This document shows positions 1-7,574 of a DNA stretch of 25,193 bases, in pieces (positions within the stretch are counted from its first letter, which is position 1; each line of letters opens with the position of its first letter). Source of the stretch: CAZBQC01 sp964494015 (GTDB taxonomy: Bacteria; Bacillota_I; Bacilli_A; RF39; UBA660); the NCBI GenBank assembly GCA_964494015.1, contig CAZBQC010000007.1:1-25193 (forward strand), read 5' to 3'. The notes under the pieces were generated by a model. The model was not told where the DNA came from, ran no database searches, and saw only the letters and a list, made by a program, of their open reading frames with translations. Made by a program: the position numbers and the translations under genes.

Positions 1-137
1 AAGTTGGAGAAGCGATTGCCAAAGCTGCTAAAAAAGCTAAAATTACCAAAGTTGTCTTTGATAGAGGGGGCTACCTTTATCATGGACGTGTCGAAGCTTT
101 AGCTGAAGCAGCGAGAGCCAATGGCTTGGAATTTTAA
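1..137 (+). CDS. rplR: 50S ribosomal protein L18, C-terminal part (5' truncated by window edge)
   Basis: Codons run in frame from base 3 to a TAA at 135-137, giving the last 44 residues. The residues VVFDRGGYLYHGRV and the ending EAARANGLEF are the conserved L18 C-terminus, which binds 5S rRNA in the central protuberance of the 50S subunit. It lies 12 bases upstream of rpsE, which is the standard spc-operon order L18-S5. Only the start is missing, because of the window boundary. Identity is secure from the tail and the context. Confidence 0.95.
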   Translation, partial: VGEAIAKAAKKAKITKVVFDRGGYLYHGRVEALAEAARANGLEF

Positions 138-149
138 GAGGAGGTAAAG

Positions 150-659
150 ATGCAAAAGAGACAAGAAAATCCTAAAATTAAGACGCTTGAAGAAGTAGTA
201 ATCGATATTAAGAGTGTCGTTAAAGTTACTCAAGGTGGACGTCAAAGAAGATTTTCAGCAGTCGTAGCTGTCGGAGACAGAAAAGGACAAGTCGGCTTAG
301 GAATTGGTAAAGCTAACGAAGTACCTGATGCGATCAAGAAAGCTATTCAATCCGCTAATAAGAACTTAATTAGAATCTCTTTATTCGATAATAGAACTGT
401 TGCTCATGAAGCAATCGGTAGAAGTGGAGCAACGAGGGTTTTAGTTAAACCAGCACCAGCTGGAGCAGGACTAATTGCCGGAGGTGCTGTCCGTGCAATT
501 TTAGAGTTATCAGGAGTACGTGATGTTTCAAGTAAAGCTCTTGGTTCAAGAACAAAATTAAATGTAGCGACAGCCACTTTAAAAGCTCTACAATCAATTA
601 GAACTCCAGAAGAAGTCGCAAGACTTCGTGGTAAGAAAGTAGAGGAGATTTTACAATGA
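150..659 (+). CDS. rpsE: 30S ribosomal protein S5
   Basis: 169 residues, the usual length for S5. The N-terminal double-stranded-RNA-binding half contains VVKVTQGGRQRRFSAVVAVG and the C-terminal half contains GAGLIAGGAVRAILEL and GSRTKLNVATATL, both S5 signatures. S5 sits at the back of the 30S subunit near the decoding region and affects translational accuracy. The start is an ATG 5 bases after a strong GAGGAGG site (138-144). The TGA stop overlaps the ATG of rplO (ATGA). In most Firmicutes rpmD (L30) lies between these two genes; here there is no room for it. Confidence 0.98.
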   Translation: MQKRQENPKIKTLEEVVIDIKSVVKVTQGGRQRRFSAVVAVGDRKGQVGLGIGKANEVPDAIKKAIQSANKNLIRISLFDNRTVAHEAIGRSGATRVLVKPAPAGAGLIAGGAVRAILELSGVRDVSSKALGSRTKLNVATATLKALQSIRTPEEVARLRGKKVEEILQ

Positions 660-1102
660 TTAAGTTACATGAATTAGAGAAAAATATTGGTGCTAAACAA
701 GCTCGTAGAAGAGTTGGTCGAGGAAACGGCAGTGGTTTAGGAAAAACTAGTGGTCGCGGTCATAAAGGACAAAAAGCGAGAAGTGGTGCCAGTATTCCTG
801 CCACTTTTGAAGGTGGACAATTACCATTATATCGAAGACTACCAAAAAGAGGCTTCAGTAATAGTGATTTTAAAATCAGCTATGCGGTTATCAATGTCGA
901 GGATCTAAATAGATTTGATAATAATACTCTAGTGACACCAGCTTTGTTAAAGGAAGTTGGTTTAGTCAAAAAACAATTATGTGGAATAAAAGTATTAGGT
1001 AAAGGAAAATTAGAAAAGAAATTAACGATCCAAGCTAATAAATTTTCAAGGAATGCTTTAACTGAAATAGAAAAGTCTGGAAGTAAGATCGAGGTGATTT
1101 AG
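656..1102 (+). CDS. rplO: 50S ribosomal protein L15
   Basis: 148 residues. The basic glycine-rich N-terminus (RVGRGNGSGLGKTSGRGHKG) and the FEGGQLPLYRRLPKRGF segment are L15 signatures. L15 is a late-assembling 50S protein that threads its N-terminal extension into 23S rRNA. The ATG overlaps the rpsE stop by four bases, which suggests translational coupling. secY starts one base after its stop, so the three genes are tightly co-expressed. Confidence 0.98.
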   Translation: MIKLHELEKNIGAKQARRRVGRGNGSGLGKTSGRGHKGQKARSGASIPATFEGGQLPLYRRLPKRGFSNSDFKISYAVINVEDLNRFDNNTLVTPALLKEVGLVKKQLCGIKVLGKGKLEKKLTIQANKFSRNALTEIEKSGSKIEVI

Positions 1103-1103
1103 T

Positions 1104-2393
1104 ATGTTTGCTTCGCTTAAGCAAATATTTTCACCAATTAATAAGGATTTACGCAATCGTCTTTTATTTACATTAGGAGTTTTAGCAATCTTTATTATTG
1201 GAACTGGTGTCAAAGTACCAAAGACTCCTGATATTACGAGTAATTTAGGGTTTTTGGAATTAATTAATGCCATGGGTGGCGGTGGATTAAAAAGATTTTC
1301 CATCTTTGCCTTAGGAGTTTCTCCTTATATTTCGGCATCGATCTTTACCCAGCTTTTACAGATGGATATCATTCCATACTTTACTGAGTTAGCTAAACAA
1401 GGTTCAGTTGGAAGGCAAAAGATCAATCAGATTACGAGATATGTGGGAATTGCCATGGCCTTCATCGAAGGTTATGCCTTTTCATTTGCCTTTTTAGGAG
1501 ATTCAGTTAGTTCGATTGATTATCTCTATGTGGCTACCATTCTAACAGCTGGAACAGCTTTCCTATTATGGTTAGGCGATCAAATTACTCAAAAAGGGAT
1601 TGGCAATGGCATTTCATTATTAATTATGGCCGGTATCATTGCCACTTTGCCACAGATGTTCGTGACGGCTTTTACCAGTTTAGTAGTATTAAGTGGTGGT
1701 ACTTTAGCTATAACTTTAGGAATTTTAAAGTTTGCTATCTTTGTCATTATTTATTTCTTAATAATTATTGGCGTCATCTATGTTCAAGAAGCTGAGCGAA
1801 GAATTCCGATTCAGTATGCTAACAAAACAACTAGTGCTTATGGTGCTGAACAATCTTTTTTTCCAATTAAGATTAATTCAGCCGGAGTACTTCCAGTCGT
1901 TTTTGCTTCGATTTTATTATCGATACCAGCAACGATTGCTCAGTTTATTAAAAATACTCAATTTATTAATTTTACCGAAAAATACTTGAATTATACCACT
2001 CCAATTGGTTTTTGTATCTATGTAGTCCTAATCTTCTTCTTTGGTTACTTTTATACCTTTTTACAGATGAAGCCAGAAGATAGAGCTAAAGATATTCAAC
2101 AAAGTGGTGGTTATATTCCAAGTGTCAGACCGGGAAAAGATACTGAAAAGTATATTTCTAAGGTTTTAGTTAGATTGACAATGGTAGGAACAATATTCTT
2201 AATTGTTCTAGCGATATTACCGATAATTTTCGCCAGTATAACGGGTTTACCAACCAGTGTCAGTATTGGTGGAACAGGACTCTTGATCGTGGTCGGTGTA
2301 GCACTAGAAACTTATAAACAATTAGAAGGGACTCTAGCAGCAAGAGTTTACAAAAAAACAGAGAATGCTAGGGCAAGGTATAGAAGAAGATGA
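1104..2393 (+). CDS. secY: Protein translocase subunit SecY
   Basis: 429 residues, typical of bacterial SecY. It forms the membrane channel of the Sec translocon together with SecE and SecG. The sequence shows about ten hydrophobic segments. It also shows the plug and TM2 region FALGVSPYISASIFTQLLQMD, the QKGIGNGISLLI motif and the C-terminal cytoplasmic loops KPEDRAKDIQQSGGYIPSVRPG and YKQLEGTLAARVYKK. The ATG follows the rplO stop by one base, with a GAGGTGA-type site inside rplO. The TGA stop is shared with the adk start (ATGA). No subunit-specific anomaly is apparent. Confidence 0.98.
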   Translation: MFASLKQIFSPINKDLRNRLLFTLGVLAIFIIGTGVKVPKTPDITSNLGFLELINAMGGGGLKRFSIFALGVSPYISASIFTQLLQMDIIPYFTELAKQGSVGRQKINQITRYVGIAMAFIEGYAFSFAFLGDSVSSIDYLYVATILTAGTAFLLWLGDQITQKGIGNGISLLIMAGIIATLPQMFVTAFTSLVVLSGGTLAITLGILKFAIFVIIYFLIIIGVIYVQEAERRIPIQYANKTTSAYGAEQSFFPIKINSAGVLPVVFASILLSIPATIAQFIKNTQFINFTEKYLNYTTPIGFCIYVVLIFFFGYFYTFLQMKPEDRAKDIQQSGGYIPSVRPGKDTEKYISKVLVRLTMVGTIFLIVLAILPIIFASITGLPTSVSIGGTGLLIVVGVALETYKQLEGTLAARVYKKTENARARYRRR

Positions 2394-3043
2394 AAAATAT
2401 AATTTTAATAGCAGCTCCTGCTGCTGGAAAAGGTACTCAGGCTGAGCTTTTAAAAGAAAAGTATGGCTACATTCATATTTCAACTGGAGACTTACTAAGA
2501 GAAATTAGCAACAGTGGAAGCCAGTTAGGTGAGGAAGTCAAAGCGATTATGACTAGTGGAGCCTTAGTATCAGATGAAATTGTTTTTAAATTATTAGAAG
2601 ATAAGATCAATAGTTTAGACCCAAACCAAGGTTACATTCTAGATGGCTTTCCAAGAAATGTTAATCAAGCTCTTAAATATGATGAATTGTTAACAAAATT
2701 AAATCGTGATCTAGGGGTTGTCGTTGTCATCGATATCGACAAAGATACTTTGATGAAACGTATCGTTGGTCGAAGACAATGTAAAGGATGTGGTGCGATC
2801 TACAATATTTATTCTGAAGAGATGCTACCAAAACAAGAAGGAATCTGTGATAAATGTGGAAGAGAGTTATATCAAAGAGAAGATGATAATCTAGAATCAT
2901 TTGAAAATAGATATCGTACTTATTTAGATAAGACTCAACCATTAATTGATTTTTATCAAACTAAAAAAGTATTAAAATTAGTTAAATCAAGAGATGATAA
3001 ATTTGATACTTTAAAACAAATTGAAGATATTATCAGTGAATAG
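2390..3043 (+). CDS. adk: Adenylate kinase, zinc-finger LID type
   Basis: 217 residues, the long bacterial form with a full LID. It interconverts ATP + AMP and 2 ADP in the cytoplasm. Visible features are an N-terminal P-loop (residues ~7-16), the AMP-binding stretch HISTGDLLRE, LDGFPRN, and a LID with two CxxC pairs (CKGCGAIYN and CDKCGREL) that should bind a structural zinc, as in Gram-positive enzymes. The P-loop is unusual: it reads AAPAAGKGTQ where the family norm is GAPGAGKGTQ, so two glycines are replaced by alanine while GKGT is intact. It overlaps secY by 4 bases and is followed by map, the standard order. Confidence 0.97.
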   Translation: MKNIILIAAPAAGKGTQAELLKEKYGYIHISTGDLLREISNSGSQLGEEVKAIMTSGALVSDEIVFKLLEDKINSLDPNQGYILDGFPRNVNQALKYDELLTKLNRDLGVVVVIDIDKDTLMKRIVGRRQCKGCGAIYNIYSEEMLPKQEGICDKCGRELYQREDDNLESFENRYRTYLDKTQPLIDFYQTKKVLKLVKSRDDKFDTLKQIEDIISE

Positions 3044-3054
3044 AGATGATTTAA

Positions 3055-3816
3055 TTGATTAGTATTAAAAGTGAAAGAGAAATAGAACTTTTGACGAAAG
3101 CCGGTGAAATTGTCTATTTAACCCATCAGTATTTAAAACCTTTTATTAAAGAAGGAATGACGACTTTGGAGTTAGACAAGTTAGCCGAAGATTTTATCAA
3201 AGGGCACGATGCGACACCATCTTTTAAAGGATTTGAGGGTTTTCCTAGTTCTATTTGCACTAGTATCAACGATGAAGTTGTTCATGGGATACCTAGTAAG
3301 AGAAAATTAAAAACTGGCGACATAATTTCGATCGATATTGGAGCCTGTTATAAGGGATATCACGGCGATTCAGCTTGGACTTATCCAGTAGGAGAAATAA
3401 ATAGTGAAATGAAACACTTATTATTTCACACTGAACAGTCCTTGTACGAAGGAATAGCAAAAGTTAAACCCGGTAATAGAGTCGGTGACATTAGTAGTGC
3501 AATTGAAAATTATGCGAAGCACCATCAGTTATCAGTTATTCGGGAACTAGTAGGACATGGTGTAGGAAATAATCTTCATGAAGAACCAGATGTGCCTAAC
3601 TATGGAAAACCTGGTACAGGACCACTTCTCCAAGCAGGAATGGTCATAGCAATTGAACCGATGCTTAACTTGGGAAAAAGAGATATCTGTCTCAATGAAA
3701 ACGAATGGACGATTGAAACGATCGACGAGAGTCCATCAGCACATTTCGAACATACTGTTGTTGTAACTAATGATGGTTACAAAATATTGACGGGAGGAAA
3801 AAATGGCAAAGAATGA
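3055..3816 (+). CDS. map: Type I methionine aminopeptidase
   Basis: 253 residues. It removes the N-terminal Met from nascent proteins. The five metal ligands of the pita-bread fold are recognisable: D in SIDIGACYKG, D in YHGDSAWTY, H in GHGVGNNLHEEP, E in MVIAIEPML and E in FEHTVVV. The chosen start is TTG at 3055, giving MISIKSEREIELLTKAG, which matches the usual N-terminus of the family; no ATG lies at an equivalent place. The upstream site (GAGATGA) is weak. The last 14 bases overlap infA. Gene order adk-map-infA is the Firmicutes norm. Confidence 0.97.
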   Translation: MISIKSEREIELLTKAGEIVYLTHQYLKPFIKEGMTTLELDKLAEDFIKGHDATPSFKGFEGFPSSICTSINDEVVHGIPSKRKLKTGDIISIDIGACYKGYHGDSAWTYPVGEINSEMKHLLFHTEQSLYEGIAKVKPGNRVGDISSAIENYAKHHQLSVIRELVGHGVGNNLHEEPDVPNYGKPGTGPLLQAGMVIAIEPMLNLGKRDICLNENEWTIETIDESPSAHFEHTVVVTNDGYKILTGGKNGKE

Positions 3817-4018
3817 TGTAATAGAAATAGAAGGTAAGGTAGTCGATGTTTTACCTGGAGGAAAATTCAAGGTCGAACTAGTTAATAAACATATAGTCGA
3901 AGCTCACGTTTCTGGTAAAATACGAATGAATTACATTCGCATTCTACCGGGTGATACCGTTGTTTTGGAAATGACACCTTACGATTTAACACGTGGGCGA
4001 ATAACCTATAGAAAGTAA
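3803..4018 (+). CDS. infA: Translation initiation factor IF-1
   Basis: 71 residues, a single OB-fold (S1-like) domain. It contains EGKVVDVLPGGKFKVEL, HVSGKIRMNYIRILPGD and the ending PYDLTRGRITYRK, all typical of IF-1. IF-1 binds the 30S A site and assists IF-2 and IF-3. The ATG lies inside the 3' end of map, behind a GGAGG at about 3794-3798. It is followed 15 bases later by rpmJ, its usual neighbour. Confidence 0.98.
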   Translation: MAKNDVIEIEGKVVDVLPGGKFKVELVNKHIVEAHVSGKIRMNYIRILPGDTVVLEMTPYDLTRGRITYRK

Positions 4019-4033
4019 TGGGAGGAATTATTT

Positions 4034-4147
4034 ATGAAAGTACAACCATCAGTAAAACCAATTTGTGCTAAGTGCAAAGTGGTAAAGCGTAAAGGGAAAG
4101 TAATGATTATTTGTGAGAACCCTAAACACAAACAAAAACAAGGGTAA
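4034..4147 (+). CDS. rpmJ: 50S ribosomal protein L36, zinc-binding form
   Basis: 37 residues, the normal size for L36. It begins MKVQPSVKPICAKCK and ends in ICENPKHKQKQG. The CxxC, later C and H residues form the zinc ribbon of the C+ type of L36. A strong GGAGG site (4021-4025) precedes the ATG. It lies between infA and rpsM, its conserved position. It is the smallest gene of this operon and easily missed. Confidence 0.97.
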   Translation: MKVQPSVKPICAKCKVVKRKGKVMIICENPKHKQKQG

Positions 4148-4160
4148 TAGGAGGTAACAA

Positions 4161-4532
4161 ATGGTACGTATTAAAGGAATAGATATACCTAACGACAAAC
4201 ATGCAGTAATTAGTTTAACTTACATCTATGGTGTCGGAAGACCGCTAGCAGAGACAATTTTAAAAAGGGCAAATGTTGCACCAACTAAGAAAGCTGGAGA
4301 ATTAGATAATGATGAGTTAAATCGTATTCGTGATGAAATTAATAAATGTTTAGTTGAGGGTGACTTAAGACGTGAAGTCAGTATGAACATCAAAACAAAA
4401 ATGGAAATTAATTCTTATCAGGGAGTTCGTCATAAAAAAGGTCTACCAGTAAGAGGTCAAAGAACTAATCGTAATGCTCGTACTCGTAAGGGTAAAAGAG
4501 GTAAAACAATTGCTAATAAGAAGAAACAGTAA
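4161..4532 (+). CDS. rpsM: 30S ribosomal protein S13
   Basis: 123 residues. It begins MVRIKGIDIPNDKHAVISLTYIYGVG, contains the helix-two-turn-helix region, and ends with the basic tail GLPVRGQRTNRNARTRKGK that contacts the P-site tRNA. S13 is in the head of the 30S subunit and forms bridges to the 50S. An AGGAGG site precedes the ATG. It opens the alpha-operon block rpsM-rpsK-rpoA-rplQ. Confidence 0.98.
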   Translation: MVRIKGIDIPNDKHAVISLTYIYGVGRPLAETILKRANVAPTKKAGELDNDELNRIRDEINKCLVEGDLRREVSMNIKTKMEINSYQGVRHKKGLPVRGQRTNRNARTRKGKRGKTIANKKKQ

Positions 4533-4557
4533 TAGTTAGATAAAAGGAGGTTAAATT

Positions 4558-4941
4558 ATGGCTTATAAACAAAGAAAGAAAAAAATAAAGAAGAATATTC
4601 CTGAAGGAGTAGCTCATATTCATTCAACTTTTAATAACACGATCGTAACTTTAACAGATAAAGATGGTGGTGTTGTAAGTTGGGCTAGTTCTGGAGCAAT
4701 TGGATTTAAAGGTAGTAAGAAGTCAACTCCATTTGCTGCTGGTCTTGCCAGTGAAAGTGCTGGTAAAAAAGCCTATGAATCAGGAATGAGAAAAGTTGAA
4801 GTTTATGTTAAAGGTTTAGGACCAGGAAGAGAACCAGCAATTCGTTCCCTTCAAACGGCAGGTTTGGAAATTACATCAATTAATGATGTAACACCAATAC
4901 CACACAACGGATGTCGTCCACCAAAACGACCACGCGGTTAA
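4558..4941 (+). CDS. rpsK: 30S ribosomal protein S11
   Basis: 127 residues. Signatures are GVAHIHSTFNNTIVTLTD, GLGPGREPAIRSLQTAGLEI and the C-terminal DVTPIPHNGCRPPKRPRG. S11 is on the 30S platform near the E site. A strong AAAGGAGG (about 4542-4549) precedes the ATG. The last residues end in RPRG, a slight variation of the common RPPKRRRV tail. Confidence 0.98.
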   Translation: MAYKQRKKKIKKNIPEGVAHIHSTFNNTIVTLTDKDGGVVSWASSGAIGFKGSKKSTPFAAGLASESAGKKAYESGMRKVEVYVKGLGPGREPAIRSLQTAGLEITSINDVTPIPHNGCRPPKRPRG

Positions 4942-4959
4942 AATAAGAGGAGGTAATTC

Positions 4960-5910
4960 ATGGTACAATTTGAAAAACCAAATTATAAAATAACAGATTA
5001 TATTGAAAATAACTTTTATGGAAAATTTGAACTAGAACCACTAGAGAGAGGTTTTGGTCATACAATTGGTAATGCTTTAAGAAGAGTTTTATTATCTTCT
5101 TTACCAGGAAGTGCGATTTCAAGTGTTAAGATCGAAGGAGTTCTTCATGAATTTCAAACGATCGAAGGCATCGTTGAGGATGTAACGACCATTATTCTTA
5201 ATTTGAAGAGTATCGTTATTAAGAATCATTCTAGTAACGAGAAAGTAATTAGATTAAGTGTCAAAAAAGAAGGTGTTGTGACAGCAGCTGATATTGAAAA
5301 AGATTCAGATATTGAAATTTTGAATCCTGATCAAGTTATTGCTACTTTAGCACCAAATGGCTCTTTAAATATGGAAATGACGGTTACTAATGGTCGTGGC
5401 TATGTTAAGAGCGAAGATAATAAAAAGTTGCTTGAAGGTAAGAAAGTTGGAGTTATTGCAATTGATTCAATCTATACTCCAATTGAAAGAATTTCTTATG
5501 AAGTAGAAAGTGCCCGTGTTGGACAAAATGAAAATTTTGATAAACTTATTTTAGAAGTTTGGACGAAAGGCTCAATTAAACCAGAAGAAGCTGTGGCTCT
5601 TGGTTCAAGAATTCTGATTGAACATTTCCAAATCTTAACTGATTTAAGTAATATTGCCAATATGACAGGAATGATGATCGAAAAACTAGATGATCCAAAA
5701 TTAAAGGCATTAGAGACAACGATCGAAGAACTAGATTTCTCAGTTAGAGCATACAACTGCTTAAAAAGAGCAGGAATTCATACTCTACAAGATCTAGTTA
5801 ATAAAAGTGAGTCAGATATGATGAAAATACGTAATCTAGGAAAGAAATCTTTAAAAGAAGTCTTAGAGAAAATTAAAGATTTAGGTCTAGTTTTACGTGA
5901 TGAAGATTAA
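4960..5910 (+). CDS. rpoA: DNA-directed RNA polymerase subunit alpha
   Basis: 316 residues. The N-terminal dimerisation domain (about 1-230) carries the conserved LERGFGHTIGNALRRVLLSS near residue 30 and ESARVGQNENFDKLILEVWT. A short linker leads to the C-terminal domain (about 245-316), with helix-hairpin-helix elements in SVRAYNCLKRAGI and IRNLGKKSLKEVLEKIKDLGL. The NTD nucleates polymerase assembly and the CTD contacts UP elements and activators. A GAGGAGG site precedes the ATG. It is between rpsK and rplQ as usual. Confidence 0.98.
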   Translation: MVQFEKPNYKITDYIENNFYGKFELEPLERGFGHTIGNALRRVLLSSLPGSAISSVKIEGVLHEFQTIEGIVEDVTTIILNLKSIVIKNHSSNEKVIRLSVKKEGVVTAADIEKDSDIEILNPDQVIATLAPNGSLNMEMTVTNGRGYVKSEDNKKLLEGKKVGVIAIDSIYTPIERISYEVESARVGQNENFDKLILEVWTKGSIKPEEAVALGSRILIEHFQILTDLSNIANMTGMMIEKLDDPKLKALETTIEELDFSVRAYNCLKRAGIHTLQDLVNKSESDMMKIRNLGKKSLKEVLEKIKDLGLVLRDED

Positions 5911-5921
5911 GGAGTGATATT

Positions 5922-6266
5922 ATGGCATATCGAAAATTAGGCGTTGATAATAAACATCGAAGAAGTATGTTGGCAACCCTTACGAAACAACTTATCATGA
6001 ATGAAACTATTACCACAACGGTAACTAGAGCTAAAGAGGTTCGTAAGTTTACTGATAAAATGATTACTTTTGGTAAAGAGGGAAGTTTAGCATCAAGACG
6101 TCATGTTCTAGCATTTTTACATAATGATAACGAAGTAACTAAAAAAGTATTTAGTGATTTAGCAAAACGTTATGAAAAGAGAAATGGTGGATACACGAGA
6201 GTTTTAAAAACTCTAGAAAGACGAGGCGATGGAGCTTTAATGGCTATCATCGAACTTGTAAAATAA
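5922..6266 (+). CDS. rplQ: 50S ribosomal protein L17
   Basis: 114 residues. The start MAYRKLGVDNKHRRSMLATL and the segments TTVTRAKEVRKFTDKMITFGKEG and RNGGYTRVLKTLERRGDGALMAIIELV are L17 signatures. L17 lies near the polypeptide exit tunnel. The ATG follows AAGGAG. It is the last gene of the operon: an intrinsic terminator starts four bases after the stop. Confidence 0.98.
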   Translation: MAYRKLGVDNKHRRSMLATLTKQLIMNETITTTVTRAKEVRKFTDKMITFGKEGSLASRRHVLAFLHNDNEVTKKVFSDLAKRYEKRNGGYTRVLKTLERRGDGALMAIIELVK

Positions 6267-6270
6267 TAGG

Positions 6271-6290
6271 GACTAGCAATAGTCTTTTTT
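6271..6290 (+). terminator. Intrinsic terminator of the spc/alpha operon
   Basis: A 5-bp stem GACTA (6271-6275) and TAGTC (6280-6284) with a GCAA tetraloop is followed by six T. The two G just upstream can extend the stem by G-U pairs. It lies four bases after the rplQ stop. The stem is short, so efficiency may be moderate. Confidence 0.75.
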
Positions 6291-6293
6291 ATT

Positions 6294-6302
6294 TGCTATA
6301 AT
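6294..6302 (+). promoter_or_regulatory. Extended -10 promoter for the short-chain dehydrogenase gene
   Basis: TGCTATAAT is a perfect extended -10 element (TGnTATAAT) right after the operon terminator and 22 bases before the ATG at 6325. No good -35 is seen, which is acceptable for an extended -10 promoter. It suggests that this gene is transcribed separately from the ribosomal operon. Confidence 0.65.
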
Positions 6303-6324
6303 GAGCTTGTAAAGAGGTGATTTG

Positions 6325-7089
6325 ATGAAAGCTTTAGTGACTGGTGCTGGAAGTGGAATTGGTAGAGATATGGCCAGGTATTTATCGAAGCTTGGGTTTG
6401 ATTTAATCATCGTCGGTCGTGATAAGGAAAAATTAGAGAAATTACAAAGTGAACTAAAGACAAACATTAAAATTGTTGTCATCGATTTAGCTAATGAAAG
6501 TCGAGTTAAAGAATTATATGTCTTAACTAAAAATGATGATATCGATGTCTTAGTTAACAATGCTGGTTTTGGTGCTTTAGGTGAATTTGACAAGACAGAT
6601 TTAAATGTTGAACTAGAAATGATTGATACCAATATTAAAGCTGTACATATTCTAACCAAAATGTTTCTTAAAGATATGAAAAGAAGAAATCATGGTTATA
6701 TTTTGAATGTTGCCTCAAGTGCAGCTTTTCAACCTGGGCCCTTGATGGCTACTTATTATAGTACGAAAACCTATGTTTTACATTTAACTTTAGCTATTTA
6801 TGAAGAATTAAGAAGAAGTAAATCCAGTGTCCATGTTTCATGCTTGTGCCCTGGCCCCGTCAAGACTAACTTTAATAATGTTGCTGGAGTAAAGTCTAAT
6901 TTAAAGTCATTATCCAGTGAATATGTCGCCAAATATGCTATCGAAGAAATGTTTAATGGCAAATTAGTAATTATTCCCGGACTAAAGATAAAGATCTTAA
7001 GTTTCTTTAATAAGTTTTTAAGTTATAAAAGCAAATTGAAAATAATTTATCGTGTTCAAAAGAAAAAGCAAGGTAAGAAGAATTTGTAA
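6325..7089 (+). CDS. Short-chain dehydrogenase/reductase (SDR family oxidoreductase)
   Basis: 254 residues, classical SDR length. The Rossmann cofactor motif TGAGSGIG is at residues 6-13, NNAG at 78-81, the catalytic Ser in NVASSAAF (~131) and YxxxK at Tyr144-Lys148 (YYSTK). PGPVKTNF follows, as is usual for the family. It should be an NAD(P)(H)-dependent oxidoreductase acting on an unknown alcohol/ketone substrate. The basic, hydrophobic C-terminus (GLKIKILSFFNKFLSYKSKLK) may let it touch the membrane, as in other members of the lipid/ketone-acting DltE-like group, but that is inference. I choose the ATG at 6325 behind AGAGGTGA; an adjacent TTG at 6322 is possible. It lies alone between the operon terminator and ssrA. 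Confidence 0.93.
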   Translation: MKALVTGAGSGIGRDMARYLSKLGFDLIIVGRDKEKLEKLQSELKTNIKIVVIDLANESRVKELYVLTKNDDIDVLVNNAGFGALGEFDKTDLNVELEMIDTNIKAVHILTKMFLKDMKRRNHGYILNVASSAAFQPGPLMATYYSTKTYVLHLTLAIYEELRRSKSSVHVSCLCPGPVKTNFNNVAGVKSNLKSLSSEYVAKYAIEEMFNGKLVIIPGLKIKILSFFNKFLSYKSKLKIIYRVQKKKQGKKNL

Positions 7090-7112
7090 TTTTTCTTTTT
7101 TTGTGGTATAAT
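7084..7112 (+). promoter_or_regulatory. ssrA (tmRNA) promoter
   Basis: -35 TTGTAA (7084-7089, overlapping the stop of the preceding gene), a 17-base spacer and -10 TATAAT (7107-7112), with TG at 7104-7105 making it also an extended -10. The mature tmRNA begins at 7122, about 10 bases downstream, as expected if transcription starts near the mature 5' end. Confidence 0.8.
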
Positions 7113-7121
7113 CTACGGCAT

Positions 7122-7468
7122 GGGGCTGAATAGGTTTCGACGGGATTGTTTGAGCAATGATGGCAAGTCGTAGGCATACGTTAAATGTGTCAGTTAAATA
7201 TAACTGGAAATAATACTCAAGTAGCTTTCGCTTAAGAAATAAGCAGAGCATTCCTCTAAAACTTTGTACCTATCGAGTTTTTTAGGGATTCATTTTAATA
7301 GGTTATATTATTATTTTGTTTAGGGATAATAATGAACTGAACTAAACTAGTTATTTATTTGTTTTTTGGTTAGCTTATTACATAATGAAATTGACTAATC
7401 AAATAAACTTGTAGATGTCATTGTAGCAAGAATTTCGGACAGGAGTTCAATTCTCCTCAGCTCCACCA
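7122..7468 (+). ncRNA. ssrA: Transfer-messenger RNA (tmRNA)
   Basis: 347 bases. The 5' end GGGGCTGAATAGGTTTCGAC and the 3' end ending TTCAATTCTCCTCAGCTCCACCA form the tRNA-like domain: GGGGCTG (7122-7128) pairs with CAGCTCC (7458-7464), followed by an A and the encoded CCA (7466-7468). It rescues stalled ribosomes with SmpB and tags the nascent chain for proteolysis. The likely tag reading frame is GGA (7206) to TAA (7233-7235), giving GNNTQVAFA after the tRNA-borne Ala. This is shorter than most tags. The stop lies in a hairpin as in other tmRNAs, and the rest (7240-7430) is rich in AT pseudoknot-type pairings. The exact resume codon is inferred. Confidence 0.96.
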
Positions 7469-7480
7469 AATGGAATTTGT

Positions 7481-7509
7481 CAAACTCAGTCGCTATTTGT
7501 CTGAGTTTG
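7481..7509 (+). terminator. Stem-loop after ssrA, probable terminator or processing signal
   Basis: A perfect 9-bp stem CAAACTCAG (7481-7489) and CTGAGTTTG (7501-7509) with an 11-base loop starts 12 bases after the tmRNA CCA end. It is followed only by TTGAAATA, not a T-run, so as an intrinsic terminator it would be weak. It could equally protect or position 3'-end processing of the precursor. Confidence 0.55.
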
Positions 7510-7574
7510 TTGAAATATAGAAGTGTTTTGATGTTAAACCATTAAATTATTAGTAATAAATATAGGTGGGAATT

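Noticed and set aside
7018..7251. 77-residue reading frame on -
   Set aside because: It overlaps the SDR 3' end and the tmRNA on the opposite strand, without ribosome site; a shadow frame.
7566..7574. GTG start for the radical SAM protein
   Set aside because: The GTG lies inside the AGGTGGG ribosome site that positions the ATG at 7575.
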